DNA of 64,000 nucleotides from CAYJFQ01 sp964369955. GTDB lineage: Bacteria > Bacillota_I > Bacilli_A > Erysipelotrichales > Erysipelotrichaceae. Below are positions 19,221 to 28,552 of this stretch, piece after piece (position 1 is the first letter of the stretch; each line of letters starts with the position of its first letter). The position numbers were made by a program, and so were the translations under genes. The notes below the pieces were generated by a model. It worked only from the letters and a program-made list of their open reading frames with translations. It ran no database searches and was not told where the DNA came from. The stretch is from positions 215,923-279,922 of the forward strand of contig CAYJFQ010000001.1 in the NCBI GenBank assembly GCA_964369955.1. The letters are read 5' to 3'.

Positions 19221-21356
19221 TTAGTTTGGTGAAATAAATTCTCCAGTGCCTTGATTGGCATAAAATTTATCTTCAACAAGGTCCCAAAAACCATACTCAC
19301 CTGTGGTTGTGAGTTGAACAGGCACAAAGTCTCTAACTAGTAAACCAGTAGTAGCATCAGTTATCTTAAAATATTTTCTTTTTCCAACAAAATTACGATT
19401 GTCTATAGTACCAGGTCTATAACCTGCCAAATTACCACCTAATAATATTGTAGCTTGATATGACTCGGGAATTAAACTTCCGTTTACAGGGTAATCTTTA
19501 GTCGTACTATCATTCCAAATTGTCATTTTTGTTCTAGAAAAATACAAATGATACCACATATTATCACTTATGTATTTAGTATAAGTTTGGCTCGGGCCGC
19601 CATATCCATTAAAAACTTGAGTAGAACTAATATGTACTCCTAGCGAATAATCAAATACTGTTCTTCCAGAAAATAACCAAGATCCAGTATTTTTACTACT
19701 ATCAGTAATCAAAAAGTTATCTTCTATAATATAATCCCCAGTATTCATTACTCCTGTATCAATATACTGAGTACCATCACTTTCGATATATTCCAATATT
19801 TTATATTCTAAATTTTTAACAGTTAGAGATGTATTCAGTGTATAACTGAGTCCTGCATTCGAAGTAGCGGTACACGAAAAATTATGAACACCTACATCTA
19901 GGGTAGTGGTATCACCAATATCACAATAGTAATTCCCTCCAGATATTCCAAATTCAACAATAAAATTATTAACCACATCAACATTTGTCCCTACTTCAAA
20001 TTCAAGCTTTTCTTTTTCAATTATAGTAGGAATCGCTTTATCAATTTTTACAGTTTCAGATTTACTAACAGATCTCCCAGCCATGTCAGTAGTAGTTATA
20101 GTGACAATAGTGCCATCTGTATTATCATCAATTTTTAAAATATCAACAACTGTAGATGCGTGTCCCGATGTATTATCACTTCCATTAGTTTTATCTATTT
20201 TAACGTCACTTTTATACCAACCATTTGTTCCAGGTACTCCATCAATTACTATATTGCCAACAATTGGATAATCTTTATCAATTTTTATCAACATTTCATC
20301 TTTTACTACATTGCCGGCAGTATCAGTGGTAACAACACTGACTTTTTTACCGGTTGTGTTATAATCAATCTTTTTATCACTTAAAACAACAGATTCTATA
20401 CCTGAAAAACTATCACTAGCATTTGTTTTAGATAAAACTACATCACTAAGATACCATCCGTTACTTCCACCAGTTCCATCTATGACTATCTCACTTGGCA
20501 TATCTATATCTTTATCAACTTTTAAAGTGAACTCCTTTAAAGAAATGTTTCCCGCTAAATCAGTGGCACATATAATTATTTTTTCACCAATAGTGTTGTA
20601 AGTTATGGAAGATATATTGCTACTTAACTCGGCGATACCTGATAATTCATCAGTTGCATCATAATTGATGTCAACATCACTTCTATACCAACCATTATTG
20701 CCAATTTTTCCAATTACATCATAACTAATAACTGGTTTTGTTTTATCTATTTTATAATTTTCGCTACAAACAATTTCACTAACAAGATTATCTTCATACT
20801 GATTCATAACACAGACTTTACTAGTGGCACTTTCTATCCCTAGAGAAACAAAATTATCATCTAAAGTTAAATCAGGAACGCAGGCATCTCCGTCAGTAAC
20901 ACAGTACATTGTATCAACTAATGTATCTCCACTTCTATCATTAATGCTCACAGCAATACCGACATCTTTGTTTTGATATATCTCTCTATCAATATCACCA
21001 TCACTAAAAGAAACGGAAAATAAAGAAACATCCGCTTCATTAGAACAATCAAAAACTTCACCATCATAAGTACAGAATTCTTTTTCTTCACCAGCAACAA
21101 CACAATTAATGAATTCTAAGGTTCCGTTTTCATAAGAAATGTATTTGCATACAAAATCATTATCATACAAATCATTATTTTCTAAGAAATCATTATTAAT
21201 TTCTAAATCATTATAACTATTATTATCTAAAAAAGCATACAATTCTTCATAAAATGCTCCATTGACATTGGTGCATGATTTCACAAAATAAATAACAGCA
21301 ATTAATATCATTGCAAATAAAATAAAAATCTTCTTTTTTCTTTCTCTATTACTCAA
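19221..21356 (-). CDS. Large exported protein with OmpL47-like repeats and a C-terminal LamG-like domain
   Basis: The protein (711 residues) has an N-terminal membrane anchor (residues about 10-28) and a Cys-containing N-terminal domain. Three similar repeats follow, each with NGWY-[RLK]-SDV and a paired-sheet pattern, typical of OmpL47/Ig-like surface repeats (GNNGWYRSDVDINY, GSNGWYLSDVVLSK, GTNGWYKSDVKIDK). Then come an HYR-like segment and a domain opening with EYIESDGTQYIDTG, a concanavalin/LamG-like type. It has no LPXTG signal. The start is probably TTG at 21356, seven bases after AAGGAG; a TTG six bases upstream is too close. A TATAAT box lies upstream. Likely cell-surface; the ligand is unknown. 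Confidence 0.7.
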   Translation of the reverse strand: MSNRERKKKIFILFAMILIAVIYFVKSCTNVNGAFYEELYAFLDNNSYNDLEINNDFLENNDLYDNDFVCKYISYENGTLEFINCVVAGEEKEFCTYDGEVFDCSNEADVSLFSVSFSDGDIDREIYQNKDVGIAVSINDRSGDTLVDTMYCVTDGDACVPDLTLDDNFVSLGIESATSKVCVMNQYEDNLVSEIVCSENYKIDKTKPVISYDVIGKIGNNGWYRSDVDINYDATDELSGIAELSSNISSITYNTIGEKIIICATDLAGNISLKEFTLKVDKDIDMPSEIVIDGTGGSNGWYLSDVVLSKTNASDSFSGIESVVLSDKKIDYNTTGKKVSVVTTDTAGNVVKDEMLIKIDKDYPIVGNIVIDGVPGTNGWYKSDVKIDKTNGSDNTSGHASTVVDILKIDDNTDGTIVTITTTDMAGRSVSKSETVKIDKAIPTIIEKEKLEFEVGTNVDVVNNFIVEFGISGGNYYCDIGDTTTLDVGVHNFSCTATSNAGLSYTLNTSLTVKNLEYKILEYIESDGTQYIDTGVMNTGDYIIEDNFLITDSSKNTGSWLFSGRTVFDYSLGVHISSTQVFNGYGGPSQTYTKYISDNMWYHLYFSRTKMTIWNDSTTKDYPVNGSLIPESYQATILLGGNLAGYRPGTIDNRNFVGKRKYFKITDATTGLLVRDFVPVQLTTTGEYGFWDLVEDKFYANQGTGEFISPN

Positions 21357-21594
21357 ATTCAAACTCCTTATATCATTTCAAATTATAACAAATTTTGTAA
21401 ATATGCGCTATAATTTGACTCTAACCATTAATACAAAAGCATTTATTTTGTAATTTTGAAGTATATTATGTTTTATTATCATGTTAAAGAACTTTATTTA
21501 TATCACAGAATTAAGTAACAGTAAGTTAAACTTTAATAAATATTGTAACCATATTGCTAAGTAAGAAAAATACATTTCTATTAATATCATAAAT

Positions 21595-21629
21595 AAAAAA
21601 ATGATAATCAGCGAAGATTATCATTTTTT
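21595..21629. terminator. Terminator after ferritin
   Basis: AAAAAATGATAATC and its complement surround a six-base loop, with A- and T-runs on either side. It can act in both directions and directly follows the ferritin stop. Confidence 0.85.
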
Positions 21630-21645
21630 AACAACTAATTATTAA

Positions 21646-22158
21646 TTAAATGTCAGCTAAAGTAACTGCGGAATAAATTCTTGCTTCAAGTTCAGAATTC
21701 AGAAGATAAAGTGATTTAGCGTCTTCACCATAAAGTTCCATTTTTTTAATTAAATCATCTGCATTCTTTTCTTCCTCACCTTGTTCTTTAATAAACCAAG
21801 TTAAGAATTGCATAGCACGATAATCATTATCTTGAAACGCTTCCTTATAGATTGCATTTATGGATGCTGTTACAGATTGTTCGTGCTTCAATGAATATTT
21901 AAGCGGATCAATATGTTCGTTATAAACATACTCCGGCTTTCCTATTGGCAGTAAGTTAACTGATTCTCCATTATCTTGTAAATAATCAATAAAGATGTAG
22001 GCATGATCTCTTTCTTCCATTGCTTGCACTCTAAACCAATTAGCAAATCCAGATAACCCTGCATTTGTATAATAATTTGCCATATCAAGATAGATATAAG
22101 CTGAATAAAATTCTTTATTAACTTGCTCGTTAATAAGCTCAAAAACTTTTTTGTTCAT
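21646..22158 (-). CDS. ftnA: Ferritin, bacterial non-haem type
   Basis: Ferritin oxidises Fe(II) and stores it in a 24-subunit shell. The 170-residue sequence has the ferroxidase ligands: Glu in VNKEFYSAY, ExxH in MEERDHAYIF, Glu in LKHEQSVTA, and the EQxEEE set in FIKEQGEEEKNADD. The ATG at 22158 follows AGGAGACATACT. It is monocistronic with its own terminator. No clear Fur or PerR box was seen upstream. Confidence 0.95.
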   Translation of the reverse strand: MNKKVFELINEQVNKEFYSAYIYLDMANYYTNAGLSGFANWFRVQAMEERDHAYIFIDYLQDNGESVNLLPIGKPEYVYNEHIDPLKYSLKHEQSVTASINAIYKEAFQDNDYRAMQFLTWFIKEQGEEEKNADDLIKKMELYGEDAKSLYLLNSELEARIYSAVTLADI

Positions 22159-22323
22159 AGTATGTCTCCTATCAATTTATATTCAAATTGTATAACACTT
22201 TTATCCACTTAACAATTAAAATGATTCTTTTATTAGTATTTTTCAATGGTAAATTAATTTAATATTAACAACAAATGAAAATATTTAAATAAGTCTCAAA
22301 AGAAACTTTTTAAGCATACAAAT

Positions 22324-23658
22324 TTACTTATAAAGCTCTAATAAACTATCGATTATCTCTTGATTAAAATATCCAGTCATTTGCCTTGTATCAACACTAT
22401 TAGCTAATAATATGAACTCACACTTTTTAAGTTTTAAGATATTTGCGATTGGATTAGAAATAATTCTTATTTGTTCAACTTTATCTAAACCAAATACAAC
22501 AGTTGTTTTATTAAAAGACCCTCTAACTATATAGACAATTCTTTGGCTTATCGAAATCTTATGCAACTTATAACTTAATAAAAAATATACAACCCATAAT
22601 ATTATTGTAAAAGTTCCCAAAAAGAAATTAATAACAAATCCTAATACAATAGAGATCATTAACAAGATAGACTTAGAAAATATATTCGCCAAAATAGAAG
22701 TCTTAGGTTGAGCAATTAAATCATCTACGTTTTTATACTCAGGAAACAAATGCTCCATCTTTTTCTTAATTTCAATTTTACTTAACAGTGGTAAAACAAA
22801 ACTAATTGAATTTTCATCAGCATTTGCTCCTACATTAATCACATTAACAGATTGCCTACCTACGATTCTCGCAAATAAAGGTTCATTTAATTTAATTCCA
22901 TTAATTTTATTTAAGGGTATTGAATTTTTAATCGTTGAAAACAAACCATAAGATAAACTTATTTTATCTTTATCTATTTTTACTTTAAAATTATAAAGTT
23001 TAGATAATGAACTTAAAACCGATATTAGAAAAGGAACTAGAATTATCGCAAAACTAAATAAGTTAAAGAACTTAAATATATCATCGATAAAAAGCATTGG
23101 TAAGTAAGCTACCGAAGAAACAATGATTAAGAAGATATTAGTACTTAAAAGACTATTGACTATCATTGTTTTATAACCAAAATAATAATCATATTTTTCT
23201 TCTTCTTTGTTAACTGGAACATTGACTGATAAACTTCCTTTAAACTTAGGGAGATCTTTCAATGTCAAAATTATCTTTATAGATTGTAATTCTGATCCAG
23301 ATACATTTGTATCAATAATTACAGTAGCTATCTTTAGAAGTTTTTGAACAATATTCTGTCTCGAATCAATATTTGAAACGTTACTGATTTTAACTGTTTT
23401 TTTGCTTGAGAATAAGGTATTTTTTTCAACTTCTAAAACAGTATCTGTTATTAAAATATTAGTACGATACCACACCATAATTTTATAAATTAAAATTAGA
23501 ATATATAATCCTAATAACCCAAATAACAAATAACCATTAATAAAAATACTAAAAAATTCAATGTTAAATAGCAAAATAAAAATGATTAAACTAAATGAGG
23601 TGGTTAAACTTTCAATAAATATATATGAAAAGGGTTCCTTAAATTTTTGATTTTTCAT
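22324..23658 (-). CDS. PH-domain membrane protein, YdbT-like
   Basis: The protein (444 residues from the preferred start) has several paired hydrophobic segments and repeated bacterial PH (bPH_2) domains, each recognisable by a pattern like KISNVSNIDSRQNIVQKLL, PLNKINGIKLNEPLFARI and GLDKVEQIRIISNP. It corresponds to YdbT of Bacillus, encoded with YdbS. The pair is of uncertain function, and homologues affect resistance to antimicrobial peptides. ATG codons at 23685 and 23679 lack ribosome sites. ATG 23658 follows AAAGAAG. It overlaps the preceding ydbS-like gene. Confidence 0.8.
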   Translation of the reverse strand: MKNQKFKEPFSYIFIESLTTSFSLIIFILLFNIEFFSIFINGYLLFGLLGLYILILIYKIMVWYRTNILITDTVLEVEKNTLFSSKKTVKISNVSNIDSRQNIVQKLLKIATVIIDTNVSGSELQSIKIILTLKDLPKFKGSLSVNVPVNKEEEKYDYYFGYKTMIVNSLLSTNIFLIIVSSVAYLPMLFIDDIFKFFNLFSFAIILVPFLISVLSSLSKLYNFKVKIDKDKISLSYGLFSTIKNSIPLNKINGIKLNEPLFARIVGRQSVNVINVGANADENSISFVLPLLSKIEIKKKMEHLFPEYKNVDDLIAQPKTSILANIFSKSILLMISIVLGFVINFFLGTFTIILWVVYFLLSYKLHKISISQRIVYIVRGSFNKTTVVFGLDKVEQIRIISNPIANILKLKKCEFILLANSVDTRQMTGYFNQEIIDSLLELYK

Positions 23659-24139
23659 GTTGTTTTTCTTCTTTAACATAATCATTAATATGATCTTTTA
23701 AATCAAACGCAATCTTTTCAGCATCGACAAGTTTTATTAACTTAACTTGAACATTCCCGCCTGATGTAGTTACAGTCAATTTTCCCAATTTAAAAATTTT
23801 ATCTATAGGTCCACTATTTATTTCAATTTGTTTTATTCTTTCAATTGGGACTATGTTCCTACTTATCCAAAGATAACCTTCAATGATATCAATCATTTCA
23901 TCCGATATACAGTATCTATATCTTTGATATCTAAAAAATGGTGAGATAAAAATAGAGACGAACGTAAATGCCCCAATTATAATTAAAATAACATTGGAAA
24001 TCATCTTAACTTTAACTTCAAAATCAAAATAAAATAAAAAAATCAAAGCATTTAATATTATCCAAAGTATTGTATTACCAATAATGTTAGCAATGATCAT
24101 GCAACTCAGTGCATCTTTATGTAATCTATTATATTTCAT
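23639..24139 (-). CDS. PH-domain membrane protein, YdbS-like
   Basis: The 166-residue protein has two membrane segments (residues about 17-34 and 46-65) followed by one bPH_2 domain (RYCISDEMIDIIEGYLW, IVPIERIKQIEINSGPIDKIFKLGKLTV). It is the usual partner of the larger protein encoded immediately downstream, with overlapping frames. The start follows AGAGGGAGAGTTC. Function unknown; likely a membrane complex. Confidence 0.8.
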   Translation of the reverse strand: MKYNRLHKDALSCMIIANIIGNTILWIILNALIFLFYFDFEVKVKMISNVILIIIGAFTFVSIFISPFFRYQRYRYCISDEMIDIIEGYLWISRNIVPIERIKQIEINSGPIDKIFKLGKLTVTTSGGNVQVKLIKLVDAEKIAFDLKDHINDYVKEEKQHEKSKI

Positions 24140-24202
24140 GAACTCTCCCTCTATTCAAAAATTATAACATATTAAATTTATTGATTAATATGACTAGAAT
24201 AG

Positions 24203-24211
24203 TGATATACT
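24203..24211 (+). promoter_or_regulatory. pyrG promoter -10 (extended)
   Basis: TG-A-TATACT; a TTGATT at 24181 is a poor -35 at 19 bases. Expected start near 24217-24219, giving a leader of about 60 bases. Confidence 0.6.
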
Positions 24212-24223
24212 ATTTTAGAGCCT

Positions 24224-24255
24224 AAGTGGATCTCTGTTTGAGATGCACTTTTTTT
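24224..24255 (+). terminator. pyrG leader terminator (attenuator)
   Basis: AAGTGGATCTC and GAGATGCACTT form an 11-position stem with one G-G mismatch and a five-base loop, followed by a T-run. It lies between the promoter and the pyrG ribosome site. The 5' AGAG of the leader can pair with CTCT of the stem as an antiterminator. Confidence 0.65.
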
Positions 24256-24276
24256 ATATTTAAGGAGGAATAGAAT

Positions 24277-25875
24277 ATGACAAAATATGTGTTTGTAACT
24301 GGTGGTGTAGTTTCTGGTTTAGGTAAAGGGATAACCGCATCTAGTATTGCTCTATTATTGAAAGCAAGAGGATATAAAGTTTTTATGCAAAAGTTTGACC
24401 CTTATTTTAATGTTGATCCAGGAACGATGAGTCCCACTCAACACGGTGAGGTATTTGTAACATACGATGGAGCTGAAACTGATTTAGACCTAGGGCATTA
24501 TGAGAGGTTTATAGATGAGGAATTAAACTACACTTCTAATATTACTAGTGGAAAAATTTATTCTGCAGTGATTTCAAAAGAAAGAAAAGGTGATTATTTA
24601 GGAGCAACTGTTCAGATGGTCCCACATATTACAAACGAAATTAAGAACAAAATTTATGAAGCGGCTAAGACAAGCGGTGCAGAATTTGTAATTACCGAAA
24701 TTGGTGGTACGGTTGGAGATATTGAATCCCAATCATTCATTGAGGCAATTCGTCAAATACAGACTGAACAAAGAAATAATACTTTTTTTGTTCACACCAC
24801 TTTGGTTCCTTTTATTTGTGGTTCAAATGAATTAAAAACTAAACCAACTCAAAATAGTGTCAAAGACTTAAGAAATGCCGGCATTCATCCAGATTGCATA
24901 ATTTTACGACTTCCTTTCGAATCATCGATAGATTTAAAATCTAAACTTTCTTTATTTTGCAATGTTCCACTTTCAAACATAATTGATGCAGTAGATGTTA
25001 AAAATATTTACCAAACTCCATTAAATATGCATAAACAGAAAATTGATGAAATAATTCTTGAAAAATTCAATTTAGCAAAAAATGAATCTAACATAGCCTA
25101 TTGGGAAGAACTTGTAAATAGAATTGATAAACTAGACAATGTAGTAACAATAGCATTAGTTGGCAAATATATAAAACTTCACGATGCCTATTTATCAGTT
25201 ACCGAATCATTAAAACATGCTGGTTATCAGTTTAACTCAAAAGTTAATATCAAATGGATTGACTCTGAAGACATAGTAAATGAAGATGATATAGAGGCAT
25301 TATTCAAAGACATCAATGGAATAATTGTTCCTGGAGGATTTGGCTCAAGAGGAATTTTAGGTAAAATAGAAGCAATCAAATATGCAAGAGAAAATAACAT
25401 TCCTTTTCTTGGTATCTGTTTGGGTATGCAGTTAGCTGTTATTGAATTTGCAAAAAATGTTTGCAAAATAGAAGGGGTTTCTTCTAGTGAGTTTGATATT
25501 GATTGTGAAAATCCAATCATTGATTTAATGGTTGATCAAAAAGAAATATTAAATATGGGAGGAACATTGAGGTTAGGAAACTACCAATGTGATTTAAGTG
25601 AAAATACATTGGCAAAAAGACTTTATAATGAAGATACTATTTTAGAACGTCATAGACACAGATACGAATTCAATAATAAGTATCGTGATATTCTGACGGG
25701 TAGCGGACTCGTGATAAGTGGAATTAATCAAAAAACTAATTTAGTAGAAATAATAGAACTTAAAGAACATAACTTCTTTATTGCGGCACAATTCCATCCA
25801 GAATTCAAAAGTAGACCAAATAAACCCCACCCTTTATTCTTAGGATTAATTGAAGCTAGTATAAATAATAAATAA
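24277..25875 (+). CDS. pyrG: CTP synthase
   Basis: PyrG converts UTP to CTP using ATP and glutamine. The synthetase half starts with KYVFVTGGVVSGLGKGITASS, with GTVGDIESQSFIEA. The glutamine amidotransferase half has VPGGFGSRG, the nucleophile in FLGICLGMQLAVIE and the terminal His-Glu in QFHPEFKS. The length of 532 residues is standard. The ATG follows AAGGAGGAATAGAAT. A leader terminator upstream suggests attenuation by pyrimidine supply, as known for Gram-positive pyrG. Confidence 0.97.
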   Translation: MTKYVFVTGGVVSGLGKGITASSIALLLKARGYKVFMQKFDPYFNVDPGTMSPTQHGEVFVTYDGAETDLDLGHYERFIDEELNYTSNITSGKIYSAVISKERKGDYLGATVQMVPHITNEIKNKIYEAAKTSGAEFVITEIGGTVGDIESQSFIEAIRQIQTEQRNNTFFVHTTLVPFICGSNELKTKPTQNSVKDLRNAGIHPDCIILRLPFESSIDLKSKLSLFCNVPLSNIIDAVDVKNIYQTPLNMHKQKIDEIILEKFNLAKNESNIAYWEELVNRIDKLDNVVTIALVGKYIKLHDAYLSVTESLKHAGYQFNSKVNIKWIDSEDIVNEDDIEALFKDINGIIVPGGFGSRGILGKIEAIKYARENNIPFLGICLGMQLAVIEFAKNVCKIEGVSSSEFDIDCENPIIDLMVDQKEILNMGGTLRLGNYQCDLSENTLAKRLYNEDTILERHRHRYEFNNKYRDILTGSGLVISGINQKTNLVEIIELKEHNFFIAAQFHPEFKSRPNKPHPLFLGLIEASINNK

Positions 25876-25970
25876 AGATATAATTTAGTGATTTATTAAT
25901 TATTTAATAATAAACTTTAATTTTTACTAACATCTTATTTCATTTTTAAGTTACTCCAGTGAAATAAAAC

Positions 25971-26000
25971 ACACTCTATTCATTATGCTGAATAGAGTGT
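25971..26000. terminator. Perfect 12-bp stem-loop between pyrG and the ABC operon
   Basis: ACACTCTATTCA and TGAATAGAGTGT around a six-base loop. The minus strand continues with GTTTTATTTC, so it can end minus-strand transcripts; the plus side has no U-run. Confidence 0.6.
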
Positions 26001-26368
26001 GAATGTGAATAATTTATTATTTACTTATATTTATGTATACAATTATTATTGTAAGAGGGAGATTTTTATAAGTAATTAACATCGGATAATGCTATGGTTT
26101 TCTTAAATTCAAAATTTAATACTCCACTATTTTTTCAACTATCACCCCTTTCATAAGTGTTTGTTAAATAATCATATTTTTCAATTCTAATTGTTCGTTG
26201 GTTTAAAACAATTTCATGGAATTGAATTTTTTAATTTGATAGGTAAATGATTGATAAATAATAAGTTCCTATCTATATATTAATACCAACTGAGATAAAC
26301 TAAACTAAGATAATTCTATTGATTTAAATTAGATTTTATTTTTTCCACATCACCTTCCTTACACTTAT

Positions 26369-26401
26369 ATAATAATCAAGTAGTCTTAAATGAACCTTAA
26401 A
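26369..26401 (-). promoter_or_regulatory. Orphan direct-repeat promoter (third copy)
   Basis: On the minus strand TTTAAG-N5-TTTAAG (26401-26385), ten bases, then TATTAT (26374-26369). This is the same layout as the promoters of the neighbouring regulator and transporter operons, but no intact gene follows. Confidence 0.65.
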
Positions 26402-26419
26402 ATTTCAAATTATATTAAA

Positions 26420-27073
26420 TTATTCAATAATTCCTTTCTTTAGTCTAAATACTCTATCCGCAAAAGCACTAACATTCTTTGAATGGGTCACAATAATAAC
26501 AATCTTCCCAGAATCTGCCATTTTTTTAAATAAATCTAAGACTAATTCTTCAGTTTCTTCATCAAGATTACCCGTTGGCTCATCCGCAACTACAATTGGC
26601 ACATCAGAAGCTAGTGCTCTTGCGATAGCAATTCTTTGTTGCTCACCACCTGAAAGCTTTAATACTAATCTATCCGCTTTATCACGATCTATCCCAACTG
26701 ATTCCAATACTTGATAAGCATAGTCTTTTTCATGCTCAATCATTGAAAAATCAATAGCTACATCAACATTCTCTTTTCCTGTCATATAGTTTATTAAGTT
26801 ATATGATTGAAAAACAATATTTGTATAACTTAAACGATATTGTTGATTCCCAATTTCTTTAATGCTTTTATTGTTGTATAAAATATCGCCTTCCTGTAGG
26901 CTATCAAGACCAGTTAACAATGAAATCAAAGTAGTTTTTCCACTTCCTGATTCTCCAACTATCGAATACATGTTTCCAGAATTAAAGGTTAAATTTATTC
27001 CTTTTAAAACAGTGTTATCTTTATTGCCATCTTTGTAGGTATATCTTAAATTCTTTATTTCTAATTTATTCAT
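26420..27073 (-). CDS. ABC transporter ATP-binding protein (MacB/LolD type)
   Basis: The 217-residue ATPase has Walker A GESGSGKTTLIS, the Q-loop region FQSYNLINYMTGKENV, signature LKLSGGEQQRIAIARAL, Walker B VPIVVADEPTGNLD and the switch histidine in IVTHSKN. It pairs with the FtsX/MacB-type permease encoded just upstream; the stop and start overlap (TAATG). The linked two-component system suggests a stress or antimicrobial-peptide transporter, as in VncRS/Vex and BceAB-type modules, but the substrate is unknown. Confidence 0.9.
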   Translation of the reverse strand: MNKLEIKNLRYTYKDGNKDNTVLKGINLTFNSGNMYSIVGESGSGKTTLISLLTGLDSLQEGDILYNNKSIKEIGNQQYRLSYTNIVFQSYNLINYMTGKENVDVAIDFSMIEHEKDYAYQVLESVGIDRDKADRLVLKLSGGEQQRIAIARALASDVPIVVADEPTGNLDEETEELVLDLFKKMADSGKIVIIVTHSKNVSAFADRVFRLKKGIIE

Positions 27074-28470
27074 TAATCCCTCCCTGTCAAGATTGTTTTG
27101 GGTTCATATCTTAAAATTCTAGAAGCTGGTCCAATCATTGCGATAAATGTTATTAGATAACCTAGTGCAAATAAAATAAGGTATTCACCAACTTCAATGC
27201 TCACATTGATTTCATCAATCACTTCTACTTGGTTTGTTTGAATGCCAATCATTTGTTTATCCATAGATGGATTCATACCACCATTTGGTCTACCGAAGTT
27301 TTCATCACTTTGTTGTTGCGACATTTCAATTTGATTACTTAGCAAGTTATCTGATAATGTATTGGCAACAATTGTGCTTGTGCCTATTGATAAAACAAAA
27401 GCAATTGATGCGACAAAAACTAACTCTAAAAATATTTGAATTATTATATTTAGTTTTGTAGCTCCTAAGCTCATTAATACCCCGATTTCATATTTACGAT
27501 CTTTAACATTATTATTAATAATTAATGTGATAATTGAAACTGCTGCAATAACCACAACTAACAACATAATTGAAGAAAACGAACCAACCGATTCAATAGG
27601 GCCTACCATTTGTTGATATGTATTACTATCAATATCTAGCGTTAAGTTATTTGAATCAAAATCATATTTCAGATAAGCAGCTTCAATAAAAGCTTCTGAA
27701 TCTTCAGGATTATTTAAATAATATACTGGACTATCAACAATATAATCACCATCATTATAAATGTTAGTTGACATCAATTTTTCAATTGAAGTTACATTCA
27801 TATAAACATTGTTTTCCAAACCTTCTTGTGACGCTAAAAATATTCCTATTATATTGTATTGGTATTCTTGGTTAGATTCAGGGTTTGAAAATGTTATTTT
27901 GTCACCGACAGCTAATTCATTATATTGAGCTAACTCATATGAAATTATTACAGCGCCATCGGTACTTTCATCGAAATAAGTACCTTCAGTTATCTCAATA
28001 ATGTTGCTTTCAACTTCCGGAATAAATGCATAAGAATTTATTCCAGTAATTGTAGTTTGATTTTTCATAGTCGGCCTTCCAATCGACTCTTGTTCTAGAT
28101 AGTTAAAATCAACTGCATCCGCAATCACGGTAGTCGAATATTTATAGTCATTAACATATTCAGAGCCACCTAATTCTTCAACCATACTCAATGTTATTTC
28201 AGGTCGCATACCAGCCATAAAATTAGGATCATTTTTATCAACTCCACCTTGTGCTATATTTTCTTTTACCCCTTCCATGTTTGGATTTAAGTAAACAGTG
28301 CTCCCGAGACTATCTTTAGCATATTGAGTACTTTCATCTACAGAATTAGAAATAGCTAGTGTTGCTAGAACTAAATTGGCAATCACAAACATGATAATAA
28401 ACATAATTGCTGACTTACTTCTTTTTCTGGTTATATTTAACCAGGTTCTTTTAAACATATTTTTATTCAT
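27073..28470 (-). CDS. ABC transporter permease, FtsX/MacB family
   Basis: The 465-residue protein has one N-terminal membrane helix (residues about 20-42), a large extracellular MacB-like domain (about 45-290) and three C-terminal helices with the typical ISLGATKLN-like coupling region (MSLGATKLNIIIQIFLELVF). Its closest architecture is the Vex/MacB group. The extracellular loop before the last helix is Gln/Asn-rich (EMSQQQSDENFGRPNGG). It needs a dimer, either homodimer or with another permease; only one permease gene is present. The promoter upstream carries TTTAAG direct repeats. Confidence 0.85.
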   Translation of the reverse strand: MNKNMFKRTWLNITRKRSKSAIMFIIMFVIANLVLATLAISNSVDESTQYAKDSLGSTVYLNPNMEGVKENIAQGGVDKNDPNFMAGMRPEITLSMVEELGGSEYVNDYKYSTTVIADAVDFNYLEQESIGRPTMKNQTTITGINSYAFIPEVESNIIEITEGTYFDESTDGAVIISYELAQYNELAVGDKITFSNPESNQEYQYNIIGIFLASQEGLENNVYMNVTSIEKLMSTNIYNDGDYIVDSPVYYLNNPEDSEAFIEAAYLKYDFDSNNLTLDIDSNTYQQMVGPIESVGSFSSIMLLVVVIAAVSIITLIINNNVKDRKYEIGVLMSLGATKLNIIIQIFLELVFVASIAFVLSIGTSTIVANTLSDNLLSNQIEMSQQQSDENFGRPNGGMNPSMDKQMIGIQTNQVEVIDEINVSIEVGEYLILFALGYLITFIAMIGPASRILRYEPKTILTGRD

Positions 28471-28492
28471 TCTTTACCTTCCTTACAAAGAT

Positions 28493-28525
28493 ATTTTATG
28501 AAACAATACTTAAACAAACCTTAAA
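28493..28525 (-). promoter_or_regulatory. ABC operon promoter with 11-base direct repeats
   Basis: Minus strand TTTAAG-N5-TTTAAG (28525-28509), ten bases, then TAAAAT (28498-28493). Probably the binding site of the linked OmpR-type regulator. Confidence 0.7.
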
Positions 28526-28552
28526 AAAGATGAAAGTTATTTAACTTTCATC
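28523..28552 (-). terminator. Terminator of the histidine kinase gene
   Basis: GATGAAAGTTA and TAACTTTCATC make an 11-bp stem with a two-base loop, followed by TTTTTT on the minus strand. The stem includes the last codons and stop of the kinase gene; the T-run overlaps the next promoter's repeat. Confidence 0.85.

Larger units (their letters stand above)
25876..26419. other. Intergenic region, 544 bases
   Basis: No intact gene. It contains a 12-bp perfect inverted repeat (25971-26000), an orphan response-regulator-type promoter on the minus strand (26369-26401), and two broken starts downstream of that promoter: GGAAGG then ATG-TGG-AAA-AAA-TAA, and AGGGGTGATAG then TTG-AAA-AAA-TAG. It looks like gene decay or a non-coding RNA. 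Confidence 0.55.

Noticed and set aside
21942..22142. Second minus-strand frame inside the ferritin gene
   Set aside because: Out of frame with a clear ferritin gene that has its own ribosome site and full motifs.
22170..22200. Possible PerR/Fur box before ferritin (TTATACAATTTGAATATAA)
   Set aside because: Only the outer five bases are symmetric; it does not fit the 7-1-7 layout.
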